From the NCBI GenBank assembly GCA_964492135.1, contig CAZBJW010000051.1:1-20350 (forward strand): DNA of 20,350 bases. The letters run 5' to 3'. The position numbers and the translations under genes were made by a program. The notes under the pieces were generated by a model. The model ran no database searches and was not told where the DNA came from. It saw nothing but the letters and a program-made list of their open reading frames with translations. The stretch is from CAYGAW01 sp964492135 (GTDB taxonomy: Bacteria > Chloroflexota > Anaerolineae > UBA7937 > B3-Chlor). Below, in pieces: positions 13,222 to 20,298 of the stretch (positions are counted from its first letter, which is position 1; the number at the start of each line of letters is the position of its first letter).

Positions 13222-15261
13222 GTGATACCGATATTTCCTTTCACGGCCATCGTAGGCCAGGGACCGATGAAGCGCGGTCTGATCCTGAATGCCATTAACC
13301 CGCTGATAGGCGGAGTGCTTATCCGTGGGGAAAGAGGTACCGCGAAATCGACAGCTGCTCGCGCGCTGGCTGCCTTGCTCCCTGATATCGAGGTGGCGGC
13401 CGATTGTCCTTTCAGTTGCGACCCCTATCGGCCCGATGCGATGTGCGATACTTGTTTCGAGCGGTATAGCGATGGCGAGAAGTTGCCCGTCGTCAGCCGT
13501 GCCATCAGGATGATAGACCTTCCGGTCAGCGCCACCGAAGATCGAGTGGTGGGCACCTTGGACATCGAACTGGCCATTAGGACCGGGGAGAAGCGCTTCG
13601 AACCTGGCGTGCTGGCCATGGCGAATCGGGGGATGCTGTACGTCGACGAGGTGAATCTCCTGGACGACCATGTTGTGGACGTGCTCTTGGACTCAGCAGC
13701 CATGGGGGTCAATGTGGTGGAGAGAGAGGGCATCTCCTTCACCCATCCGGCCCAATTCATCCTGGTAGGCACCATGAACCCTGAGGAAGGGGAGTTGCGC
13801 CCGCAACTGTTGGACCGCTTCGGCCTCTGCGTGATGATCAGCAGCATAGCCGATACGGAGGCGCGCAAGGAGATTCTCGTTCGGCGCATCCAGTACGAAG
13901 AGGATCCGGTCGCTTTCTACGAAGCGTGGCGAGAAGAAGAGGGCCAGCTGGCACAGCAGATCACTCGTGCCAGGGAGCTTCTCAACACAGTCTCCTACAC
14001 CGAAGAGGACCTGTCCTCTATCACCCAACTCACAGCCGACCTGGGCGTCGACGGGCATCGAGGGGATATCGTTATTCTGAAAGCCAGCTTGGCCCACGCG
14101 GCTTTCGAGGGGCGGGATGTGATCTCTCGGAAAGACATCCTGCTTTCAGCGCAGCTTGCCCTGCCGCATCGTCTGAAGAAGCGTCCTCTCCAGCAGGGCG
14201 ACGAACGCCTGCAGCAGCTGAGGGAGGAACTCTATGGAATGGAAGCTCGGGCGGCGGAGCAGAAGACGCCCGCGCTCCAGGAAATCGCCTCTGCGGGTAA
14301 AAAAAAAGACCTGAACGGCGATGAGTCGAGTTCGGAAGACAGTCTTCCTCCTCTGGAATCTATCCCTCGGACGCAGCAGGACACCGAAGAGGGGTCGCCC
14401 TCGTCCAGGCGGCAAGGGGTGCCCGTGGCAGTGGGTGAGCCCCTCCGGGCACTTCGCCTGACCACACCTCTCGATCGCCTCTCCAGGCGGATATCTGGTC
14501 GTCGCAGCCTCACTCGCACGAAACGCAAGAGGGGCCGCTACGTGTTCAGCCGCCCCATGGAAGGCCGCGTAGAAGACATCGCCTTCGATGCCACGATTCG
14601 TCAGGCAGCGCCCCATCAGGTTCACAGGGAACGCTCGGATGTCGCCCTTGCGCTGGAAAGGGAGGATTTGCGACGAAAGGTGCGGGTGAGCCGGGCCGCG
14701 AATGTGGTGCTCTTTGTGGTGGATGCCAGTTGGTCAATGGCGGCAGCGGAACGGATGGTAGCCACGAAAGGAGCTATTCTGTCCCTCCTTCAAGACGCCT
14801 ACCAGCGCCGCGACCGGGTGGGGCTTATCGTCTTCCGACAAAACGGCGCCGAACTGCTACTGCCACCTACCTCCAGCGTTAGGCTAGCGGAGAACCTGCT
14901 AGGAGATATCGCCGTCGGCGGCAAGACGCCTCTCTCAAGCGGGCTGCACCTGTGCTATCAGGTCTTCGTGCGCGAGATGCGCCGGAATCCACAGGTGATG
15001 CCCCTTATGATCCTGCTCACGGACGGGGCAGGAAACGTCTCCATGACGGACCTCACGCCGCGCGAAGAGAGTTGTCAGATAGCGGAGTTGATGCAGCGCA
15101 GCAACATCCGCTCGGTGGTGATAAACACCGAACACAAGTCCTTTGACCGGGGCTTGGCTCAGGAGTTGGCCCGCTACCTCGGCGCCGAATGCTACACCTT
15201 GGAGGAGCTGGGGGCTCAGGAGTTGTATCATACGGTACGTGGCGAGCTGAAGAGCCACTGA
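13222..15261 (+). CDS. Magnesium/cobalto-chelatase-type ATPase, ChlI-ChlD fusion with VWA domain
   Basis: The ~679-residue protein fuses the AAA+ domain (BchI/ChlI-like) to a von Willebrand A domain (BchD/ChlD-like), as in the single-chain putative cobaltochelatase family. It starts with FPFTAIVGQ. Walker A GERGTAKS is near 36-43, Walker B MLYVDEVNLLDD near 138-149, and VGTMNPEEGELRPQLLDRFGL (sensor and finger region) near 182-202. Residues about 345-435 form a charged Ser/Glu/Arg linker. The VWA MIDAS is DASWSM (Asp501), with GGKTPLSSG (Thr569) and LTDGAGN (Asp601). Two GTG starts exist; 13222 is preferred to 13216 because GGGAG lies eight rather than two bases before it. Such ATPases drive metal insertion by a large BchH/CobN subunit, which is not in the window. 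Cobalt or magnesium insertion is therefore inference. Confidence 0.9.
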   Translation: MIPIFPFTAIVGQGPMKRGLILNAINPLIGGVLIRGERGTAKSTAARALAALLPDIEVAADCPFSCDPYRPDAMCDTCFERYSDGEKLPVVSRAIRMIDLPVSATEDRVVGTLDIELAIRTGEKRFEPGVLAMANRGMLYVDEVNLLDDHVVDVLLDSAAMGVNVVEREGISFTHPAQFILVGTMNPEEGELRPQLLDRFGLCVMISSIADTEARKEILVRRIQYEEDPVAFYEAWREEEGQLAQQITRARELLNTVSYTEEDLSSITQLTADLGVDGHRGDIVILKASLAHAAFEGRDVISRKDILLSAQLALPHRLKKRPLQQGDERLQQLREELYGMEARAAEQKTPALQEIASAGKKKDLNGDESSSEDSLPPLESIPRTQQDTEEGSPSSRRQGVPVAVGEPLRALRLTTPLDRLSRRISGRRSLTRTKRKRGRYVFSRPMEGRVEDIAFDATIRQAAPHQVHRERSDVALALEREDLRRKVRVSRAANVVLFVVDASWSMAAAERMVATKGAILSLLQDAYQRRDRVGLIVFRQNGAELLLPPTSSVRLAENLLGDIAVGGKTPLSSGLHLCYQVFVREMRRNPQVMPLMILLTDGAGNVSMTDLTPREESCQIAELMQRSNIRSVVINTEHKSFDRGLAQELARYLGAECYTLEELGAQELYHTVRGELKSH

Positions 15262-15272
15262 GGGAGTGGCTC
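15252..15272 (+). other. Stem-loop spanning the chelatase stop codon
   Basis: GAGCCACT (15252-15259) and AGTGGCTC (15265-15272) form a perfect 8-bp stem with a 5-base loop; the TGA stop lies across the stem-loop junction. No U tract follows, so it is not a simple terminator. Confidence 0.5.
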
Positions 15273-15297
15273 GTATCAGTCTGAAGGAGGAGGAGCC

Positions 15298-15366
15298 ATG
15301 TATGCTTGGAAGGTCGGTGTGGTCCTCTTTGGTCACCACCGGCGCACATGGGGGAGCGGGGCGTGA
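15298..15366 (+). CDS. Possible 22-residue leader peptide overlapping a terminator
   Basis: An ATG at 15298 follows GGAGGAGGAG by two bases and opens a 22-codon frame with two Trp codons, adjacent His-His and Arg-Arg codons, and a TGA at 15364-15366. The peptide begins MYAWKVGV. The last codons form the 5' arm of the hairpin at 15354-15377 and the stop sits in its loop, so a ribosome finishing this frame would block the terminator. This resembles transcription-attenuation leaders. The ribosome site and the overlap are visible; translation and regulation are inference, and chance is possible for so short a frame. Confidence 0.4.
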   Translation: MYAWKVGVVLFGHHRRTWGSGA

Positions 15367-15382
15367 GGACCCCGCTCTTTTT
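15354..15382 (+). terminator. Rho-independent terminator between chelatase and PhzF-family gene
   Basis: GAGCGGGG (15354-15361) and CCCCGCTC (15370-15377) form a perfect 8-bp GC-rich stem with an 8-base loop, followed at once by TTTTT (15378-15382). It lies 93 bases after the chelatase stop and 112 bases before the next start. It either ends the chelatase transcript or serves as an attenuator for the downstream gene. Confidence 0.88.
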
Positions 15383-15494
15383 GGTCCGAGGAGGCTCCCA
15401 GGCCACGGAAGGGGACGGCACTGCTGGGGGCATAGGCTGATCAGGCCGGTAACAAAGAAAAAGGAGCCTCTCTGGGCAAGACAGGAGGAAAACT

Positions 15495-16418
15495 GTGAAG
15501 GAGTATCGGTTCTTTCAGGTAGACGTGTTCACAGACAAGCCTTTCGGAGGCAACCCGCTTGCGGTCTTTCCAGAGGCCGGGGGCATCACCTCAACGGAGA
15601 TGCAGCAACTGGCTCGGGAGATGAACCTCTCGGAGACGACGTTTGTCCTGCCCCCACAGGACCCAGGAGCTGATTTCAGAGTACGCATTTTCACACCCGC
15701 CAGGGAGATCCCGTTTGCTGGCCATCCAGTGGTGGGTACGCACTGGGTCTTGGCGCAGCTGGGCCGCGTTGCCCTCAGCGAGCCCGTGACGAAGGTGAGC
15801 TTAGAGCTGGGCGTTGGCGTGTTGCCTGCGAATCTGGAGGTCGTTGACGGGCAGGTGGAGAGGGTGGTGATGACTCAGGACCGCCCCAAGTTTCTTGATG
15901 TGGTGGAGGATGTGACGAACTTGGCAAGGGGACTGGGCCTGCCCCCTGAGGCAATTGGCGAGACGGGACTGCCCGTTCAGGTTGTGTCGACAGGAGCTCC
16001 GCAGATGATGGTGCCCGTGCGGTCTCTGTCCGAGACAGAGGCGTTGGACGCGGGTCGGTTGAACGCCGTTGCCCTGAATCAGGCCTGTGAAGCTGTGGGT
16101 ACCGACTGTGTGCTGGTTTTCACTTTCCAGACCTCGCGGCCCGACGCCACTGTACACGTGCGGATGTTCGCTCCTCTGCTCGGCGTGCCAGAAGACCCAG
16201 CGACCGGGAGCGCTAACGGGGCCCTGGGGGCATATCTCGTGCACCACCGGGCTGTACCTGTGATGCAGGGTACCACGCATATCATCAGCGAACAGGGAGC
16301 AGAGCTCGGTCGGCCGAGTACGCTCTACGTCGAGGTAGACTCCGCAGGTGATGAGATTTCTGCAGTTCTGGTGGGCGGCAAGGTGGCGCCGGTGGCTGAA
16401 GGCGTAGTACGATTCTGA
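15495..16418 (+). CDS. PhzF-family isomerase/epimerase-like protein
   Basis: The 307-residue protein belongs to the PhzF family, related in fold to diaminopimelate epimerase, with two similar alpha/beta halves. It shows YRFFQVDVFTDKPFGGNPLAVF at the N-terminus, MNLSETTFVLPP with the candidate catalytic Glu47, FRVRIFTPAREIPFAGHPVVGTHWVL (61-86), and EDPATGSANGALGAYLV in the C-terminal half, the paired substrate-binding loops. Length is typical (280-310). Most members outside phenazine clusters have unknown substrates, and no phenazine genes are present, so the phzF symbol is not used. The GTG start follows AGGAGG by six bases, a very strong site. A terminator lies between it and the chelatase, and no own promoter was recognised, so expression may depend on readthrough. 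Confidence 0.93.
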   Translation: MKEYRFFQVDVFTDKPFGGNPLAVFPEAGGITSTEMQQLAREMNLSETTFVLPPQDPGADFRVRIFTPAREIPFAGHPVVGTHWVLAQLGRVALSEPVTKVSLELGVGVLPANLEVVDGQVERVVMTQDRPKFLDVVEDVTNLARGLGLPPEAIGETGLPVQVVSTGAPQMMVPVRSLSETEALDAGRLNAVALNQACEAVGTDCVLVFTFQTSRPDATVHVRMFAPLLGVPEDPATGSANGALGAYLVHHRAVPVMQGTTHIISEQGAELGRPSTLYVEVDSAGDEISAVLVGGKVAPVAEGVVRF

Positions 16419-16560
16419 GAAGGGCAGGGAATCGCGCCAGGGACAGGGTCCATCCTCTCCTGTCGGGCGTGACGACCGAAGGGCGAAAAGGTGATCGAGG
16501 AGTCACCGAGGCTCGATTGTTGGGCTTTGCAGGTTTGGCCACTGTGTAGGCCAGGGGTGC

Positions 16561-17901
16561 ATGTCTGAGGGCGATCCATTGGGACTGCTGGGCAGTCCCC
16601 ATGTCCGCAACGCCCTGCTTCTCAACGAGGTGGGTGTCTTGCTACACGACCTGGGCAAGCTGAGCGTGGAGTATATCTCAGAAGAGCATACCTTTGCTCA
16701 CCACCTGATCTTGCGACGCCTATCTAGAGGAAAAGACCCCTTCTTGGGACTGCAAGCGGACCCTTTCACAGCCATCCTTCATTCTCTTTGGGGGGCTAGC
16801 CTCGACGCCACGGAGAAGCACATCGCTGAAGTCGTTTGCAGGCTGGTCGCTGACTCGCAACGCAGGGCCTCTGTCCAGGAGGACGCCTCTTCAAGCAAAC
16901 TGGAGGTCGTACTGGAGAAGGTACGGCAACAACTCTTCTCACGTGACCGGAAGGCGTTTGACCGCGTGGCTCAGCTGGCAAAGAAGGTGATGGCCGATCT
17001 GGCATGGCAGAGAGCGCAGGAGGAGTCCATCGGTTCACTGCGGCCGGCTTTCCTCGCAGTTGACGGCTTCTTGGAGGGCTTGGACCAGCTTGCCTTTGTG
17101 GCCGATCTTGTGGAGATGCAAGGGCGAACGTGGCATCCAGAGGCCCTGGTACCGCCAGAAGTGAAGCTCTTGAGGGCTATCCATGGGAAGGAAGAGATTT
17201 TCGGCCGTCCCAGAGCCTTGATAGACCTGGAGCGGCTGTCTGATGTGCGCAAACTGTACTGCGAGGCAATGGCCAATCAAGTCTTGGAGATCAACAACAT
17301 CAGAAAGGACGGGCCAGGTGATCTAGGGTCATGGTTCTGGAAGGCACGCCTGTATCCCTGCCCCGAGGCGACGTGGAGTCGCCTGTATGCTTTGGATCGT
17401 GGCGCTCCCCTGGGCCAGGATGAGAGAGAGGCTGTGCGATGGCTGGGCATCAGGCCTATCAGCGAATGGGCTTACAGCAAGCTCCTGCTGGGGTGGGGAC
17501 AGAACGGCGAAGACGTGACTCTGTGGGACCACTCCTATCGGGTGTCTGCTCTCCATAAGTCCACCATGGCTCAGGCTCTCATCGCAGGGCGTTGGCCCGA
17601 GTCCGCTACGCTCTCGTGGCAGATGCTCAGGGTGGACATAGAACAGTCAGCCCGTGAAGCCTTGACCGCGATCAAACACCTTGTCGAGGTCCAGTATCCT
17701 CTGGGGAACGAACTGTGCCGCAATGACACGAGCATCGCTTTCACCTTCCCTGGCTTGAAAGGTCAACTTGCCGTCCAACTCCTGGACCGTCTGAGGAACG
17801 AGACCGTCCAGGCACTGAACGCGGAGCTCCCCGTACATCTGTCCGTCAGTCCGTTGGGGACGAAGAGGACGGAGTACCCCGTGGTTAGGGCCAAGGACTA
17901 G
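16561..17901 (+). CDS. HD-domain protein resembling the N-terminal half of CRISPR Csx11/Cas10; orphan and truncated
   Basis: The 446-residue protein begins with an HD-type phosphohydrolase region: NEVGVLLHDLGKLS with His29-Asp30, and His47-His48. Residues 319-341 read VTLWDHSYRVSALHKSTMAQALI (Asp323, His324), followed by LSWQMLRVDIEQSA and YPLGNELCRNDTSIAFTFPG (379-398). To my knowledge this order and wording match Csx11, a Cas10-like large subunit of some type III CRISPR systems of over 900 residues. The present protein is about half that length and lacks any GGDD cyclase motif and the C-terminal region. The only in-frame ATG upstream of the motif is at 16561, with a weak AGGGG site. It ends where convergent efp begins (4-base overlap), and no other cas gene or array is in the window. 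Alternatives are an unrelated HD-domain family or a decaying relic, though the frame is intact. Confidence 0.62.
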   Translation: MSEGDPLGLLGSPHVRNALLLNEVGVLLHDLGKLSVEYISEEHTFAHHLILRRLSRGKDPFLGLQADPFTAILHSLWGASLDATEKHIAEVVCRLVADSQRRASVQEDASSSKLEVVLEKVRQQLFSRDRKAFDRVAQLAKKVMADLAWQRAQEESIGSLRPAFLAVDGFLEGLDQLAFVADLVEMQGRTWHPEALVPPEVKLLRAIHGKEEIFGRPRALIDLERLSDVRKLYCEAMANQVLEINNIRKDGPGDLGSWFWKARLYPCPEATWSRLYALDRGAPLGQDEREAVRWLGIRPISEWAYSKLLLGWGQNGEDVTLWDHSYRVSALHKSTMAQALIAGRWPESATLSWQMLRVDIEQSAREALTAIKHLVEVQYPLGNELCRNDTSIAFTFPGLKGQLAVQLLDRLRNETVQALNAELPVHLSVSPLGTKRTEYPVVRAKD

Positions 17902-18455
17902 ACCCGTGTGAGATATTCTCCCGTGCGGGTATCGATGCGGAGGGTATCGCCTTGTTCTATGAAGAGGGGGACCTGCACGACCAGACCCGTCTCCAGTACC
18001 GCCCGCTTGGTGGCCCCAGTTGCGGTATCACCCTTGATACCCGGCTCTGTCTCGGTGACCTCCAGATCGACCGTGACCGGTAGCTCTATTTCCACGGGTT
18101 GTCCCTCGTGCATGGAGAGGGAAAGCTCCATACCTTCCTTCAAATAGCTGACTTTGTCCTCTAGAGTTTCCGCCGCGAGAGCGGGCTGTTCGTAGGTCTC
18201 TGTATCCATGAAATAGTAGAGGTCACCGTCCCGGTACAGGTACTGCACCTGCCGCAGTTCGAGCCGCACCTCCTGGAGCTTCTCGCTGGCCGCGAAGGTC
18301 CTGTCAACGGTGCGCCCCGTGCGCACGTTTCGCAGTTTCGTGCGGACATTGGCGCTGCCACGCCCTATGTATGAGTGCTGGTAGTCCAGAACCCGATAAA
18401 GCTCTCCATCCAATTCGAACGTGACGCCTTTTCTCAGATCAGTTGCCGAGATCAT
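17898..18455 (-). CDS. efp: Translation elongation factor P
   Basis: The 185-residue protein is EF-P, which binds between the P and E sites and relieves ribosome stalling at consecutive prolines. It has the N-terminal KOW-like domain (MISATDLRKGVTFELDGELYRVLDYQHS), a central OB domain (YMD-like DLYYFMDTETYEQ, 76-88) and the C-terminal OB domain with the EF-P signature GIKGDTATGATKRAVLETGLVVQVP. The tip loop reads IGRGSANVRTKL, so the residue reaching the peptidyl-transferase centre is Arg32, not Lys. AAGGA lies eight bases before the ATG. It follows the histidine kinase gene by 22 bases with no terminator, so the pair is probably co-transcribed. Pro-rich linkers in neighbouring proteins are plausible EF-P clients. 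Confidence 0.97.
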   Translation of the reverse strand: MISATDLRKGVTFELDGELYRVLDYQHSYIGRGSANVRTKLRNVRTGRTVDRTFAASEKLQEVRLELRQVQYLYRDGDLYYFMDTETYEQPALAAETLEDKVSYLKEGMELSLSMHEGQPVEIELPVTVDLEVTETEPGIKGDTATGATKRAVLETGLVVQVPLFIEQGDTLRIDTRTGEYLTRV

Positions 18456-18477
18456 GCTTGCTGTCCTTTCGTAGCCT

Positions 18478-20094
18478 TCAGTCGCTCTGGGAATGTGATA
18501 CTAGATGCCGCGAAATGGCGAAGTAGAAGGTACTCCCCATCTCCGGCTGGCTTTCCACCCACACCTTCCCTTGATGGAGTTCAACCAACTCCCTCACTAT
18601 CGAGAGGCCGAGCCCTAGTCCGGCGTGCCGCCGTCTGAGGGAATCCTCCACCTGATAGAAGCGGTCGAAGATTCTCTCGTACTCATCGTTCGAGATCCCG
18701 ATACCTGTGTCCCGGATGGCAACCATCAGTTGGTCCTCATCAATCTGGGCGGTAATCGCAATCTGCCCCCCTTCCGGGGTGAACTTGATGGCATTCGATA
18801 CGAGATTGGACAGAACCAAGTGGAGCTTATTCTTGTCGGCCTGGATAGCTGGCAGGTCTTGCGGTAATTCAGTGATCACCTGCTGTCCCTTCTCCTCGGC
18901 GAGCATACCGAACTCCTCTACAACGGCATTTACCACATCTGGTACCAGCACGGACTCCAGCTCCAGTTCCAGTTCGCCGATCTCCAGGTGCCGCAGGTTG
19001 AGCATGTCGGTCACCAGTTTGTTTAGCCGCATCGCGTTCCGGATGATGGCCTCGACATAGTGTCGCGCAGTGTCGGAAGTATGTTCCTCGAGGAGGGAAG
19101 CGTATCCCAGCAATATGGCAAGGGGCGTGCGCAACTCGTGGGACGCGATATTGATGAACTCGCTCTTCAACTGGTCCAACTTCTTGAGATCGCTGTATGC
19201 CCGCTGAATCTCTTCGAAGAGATAGGCATTCTTGATGGCGATGGCGGCTTGACCAGCTAGAACGGATGCCAACTGCACAGACCCCTCGGTAAAGCGAAAA
19301 TCCTCATCTCCCAGCTTGCTGAGGTTAAGCACACCGATGAGTTCACCCCTCACAGCGAGGGGGATACAGATGGCTGAAGATATGTGATCCAGCTTCATGA
19401 GCCTCGCGAATTCGTCGCTCACAGGCGCGTGGCGGTGTAGGACAACTGGCTCGCGCAGTTGCGCGACCCTGCCAGCGATACCTTCCCCAACCCTGGTAGC
19501 GGTGGTCTTGACCACCTCGTCCGGCAACCCTATTGAGGCCTGGATGGTCAGAGTTTCGCGGTCCTCGCCCAACAGCATGAGTGAGGCTCGATCGGCACCG
19601 GTCTCCTGGCAACTCACTTCGACTATCTCTGTGAGGAGGTCTGGCAAGCTGGTCATGCTCATGAACGCTTTACTCAGCTCGTAAAGAGGGATCAAGGCCC
19701 TGAGTCGCTCATTTTCTCTCTGGAGACGCTCCTTAGACAGGGCTGAAGCGATGACCTCCCTTAGCTCAACGGGAGTGAAGGGTTTCAGGACGAAGTCCTC
19801 CATCCCCATGCGTAAGGCCTGGACGGCGGTCTCCACGGAGCCGTGCCCCGTCATGGCTACGCCCACGATCCGAGGGTCTATTCTCTTGATGGCTTGTACC
19901 GTCTCCAATCCATCCATCCCCGGCATCTTGATATCGGATAGCACGAGATCGAATCTGTGGTTACGCACGGCTTCAACGGCCTCGTGCCCGCTCACGCTGC
20001 CCGTTACGTGGTAACCGTCCGCTTTCAAAGCTCGGGCGCAGAACTCGACTACTTCGGGCTCATCGTCCACTACCAGAATTCTCTCTTCAGCCAT
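18478..20094 (-). CDS. Hybrid sensor protein: REC-GAF-HisKA-HATPase
   Basis: From the ATG at 20094 the protein has 538 residues. An N-terminal receiver domain (1-120) has the acidic pair Asp10-Asp11, phospho-acceptor Asp54 in SDIKMPGMDG, Thr82 and Lys104 in LKPF. A GAF domain follows (about 145-290). The dimerisation/phospho-acceptor domain has FINIASHELRTPLAILLGY with His319, and the HATPase domain has the N box (NLVSNAIKFTPEGG), G1 (RDTGIGI), F and G2 (GLGLGLSIV) boxes. There are no membrane segments, so it is cytoplasmic. The receiver at the front suggests it is phosphorylated by another kinase and relays onward. A TTG at 20130 lies inside the -10 box and before the predicted RNA start, so the ATG at 20094 is chosen, although its ribosome site is weak. 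efp follows in the same direction. Confidence 0.95.
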   Translation of the reverse strand: MAEERILVVDDEPEVVEFCARALKADGYHVTGSVSGHEAVEAVRNHRFDLVLSDIKMPGMDGLETVQAIKRIDPRIVGVAMTGHGSVETAVQALRMGMEDFVLKPFTPVELREVIASALSKERLQRENERLRALIPLYELSKAFMSMTSLPDLLTEIVEVSCQETGADRASLMLLGEDRETLTIQASIGLPDEVVKTTATRVGEGIAGRVAQLREPVVLHRHAPVSDEFARLMKLDHISSAICIPLAVRGELIGVLNLSKLGDEDFRFTEGSVQLASVLAGQAAIAIKNAYLFEEIQRAYSDLKKLDQLKSEFINIASHELRTPLAILLGYASLLEEHTSDTARHYVEAIIRNAMRLNKLVTDMLNLRHLEIGELELELESVLVPDVVNAVVEEFGMLAEEKGQQVITELPQDLPAIQADKNKLHLVLSNLVSNAIKFTPEGGQIAITAQIDEDQLMVAIRDTGIGISNDEYERIFDRFYQVEDSLRRRHAGLGLGLSIVRELVELHQGKVWVESQPEMGSTFYFAISRHLVSHSQSD

Positions 20095-20129
20095 CTCAGT
20101 GGTTCCGTGCTCCGGTGAGAGTGCGGCCA

Positions 20130-20158
20130 ATTCTATTGCACTGCGTGATTTCTGTCAA
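20130..20158 (-). promoter_or_regulatory. Sigma-70 promoter for the sensor kinase-efp unit
   Basis: On the minus strand, TTGACA (20153-20158) and TAGAAT (20130-20135) have a 17-bp spacer. The predicted start near 20123 leaves a leader of about 29 bases before the ATG at 20094. Confidence 0.82.
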
Positions 20159-20265
20159 TGAGCGGTGGTTGCCAGAGGGTGGCGCGATGCTCAGACGAGC
20201 GAGGAGTTGGCGTGAAGAAGAGTGGACGGCCAGCATTGCGCCCTTGCAGGCGAGGTTGAGCGGCA

Positions 20266-20298
20266 GGCCTCTCAATACTCCCCGCGGGGTGAGAGGCC
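20266..20298. repeat. Long inverted repeat near the right edge
   Basis: GGCCTCTCA (20266-20274) and TGAGAGGCC (20290-20298) are perfect complements, and the interval contains the self-complementary CCCCGCGGGG (20280-20289). The stem can therefore extend past an asymmetric 5-base bulge. Neither strand has a U tract after it. The rest of 20159-20350 has no gene I can support beyond a short open frame touching the edge. Confidence 0.6.

Noticed and set aside
15262..15494. T-box riboswitch before the PhzF-family gene
   Set aside because: No T-box sequence (AGGGUGGNACCGCG-like) or specifier-loop arrangement was found; only the leader ORF and terminator are supported.
15495..16418. Phenazine biosynthesis
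   Set aside because: A lone PhzF-family gene without other phz genes does not indicate phenazine production.
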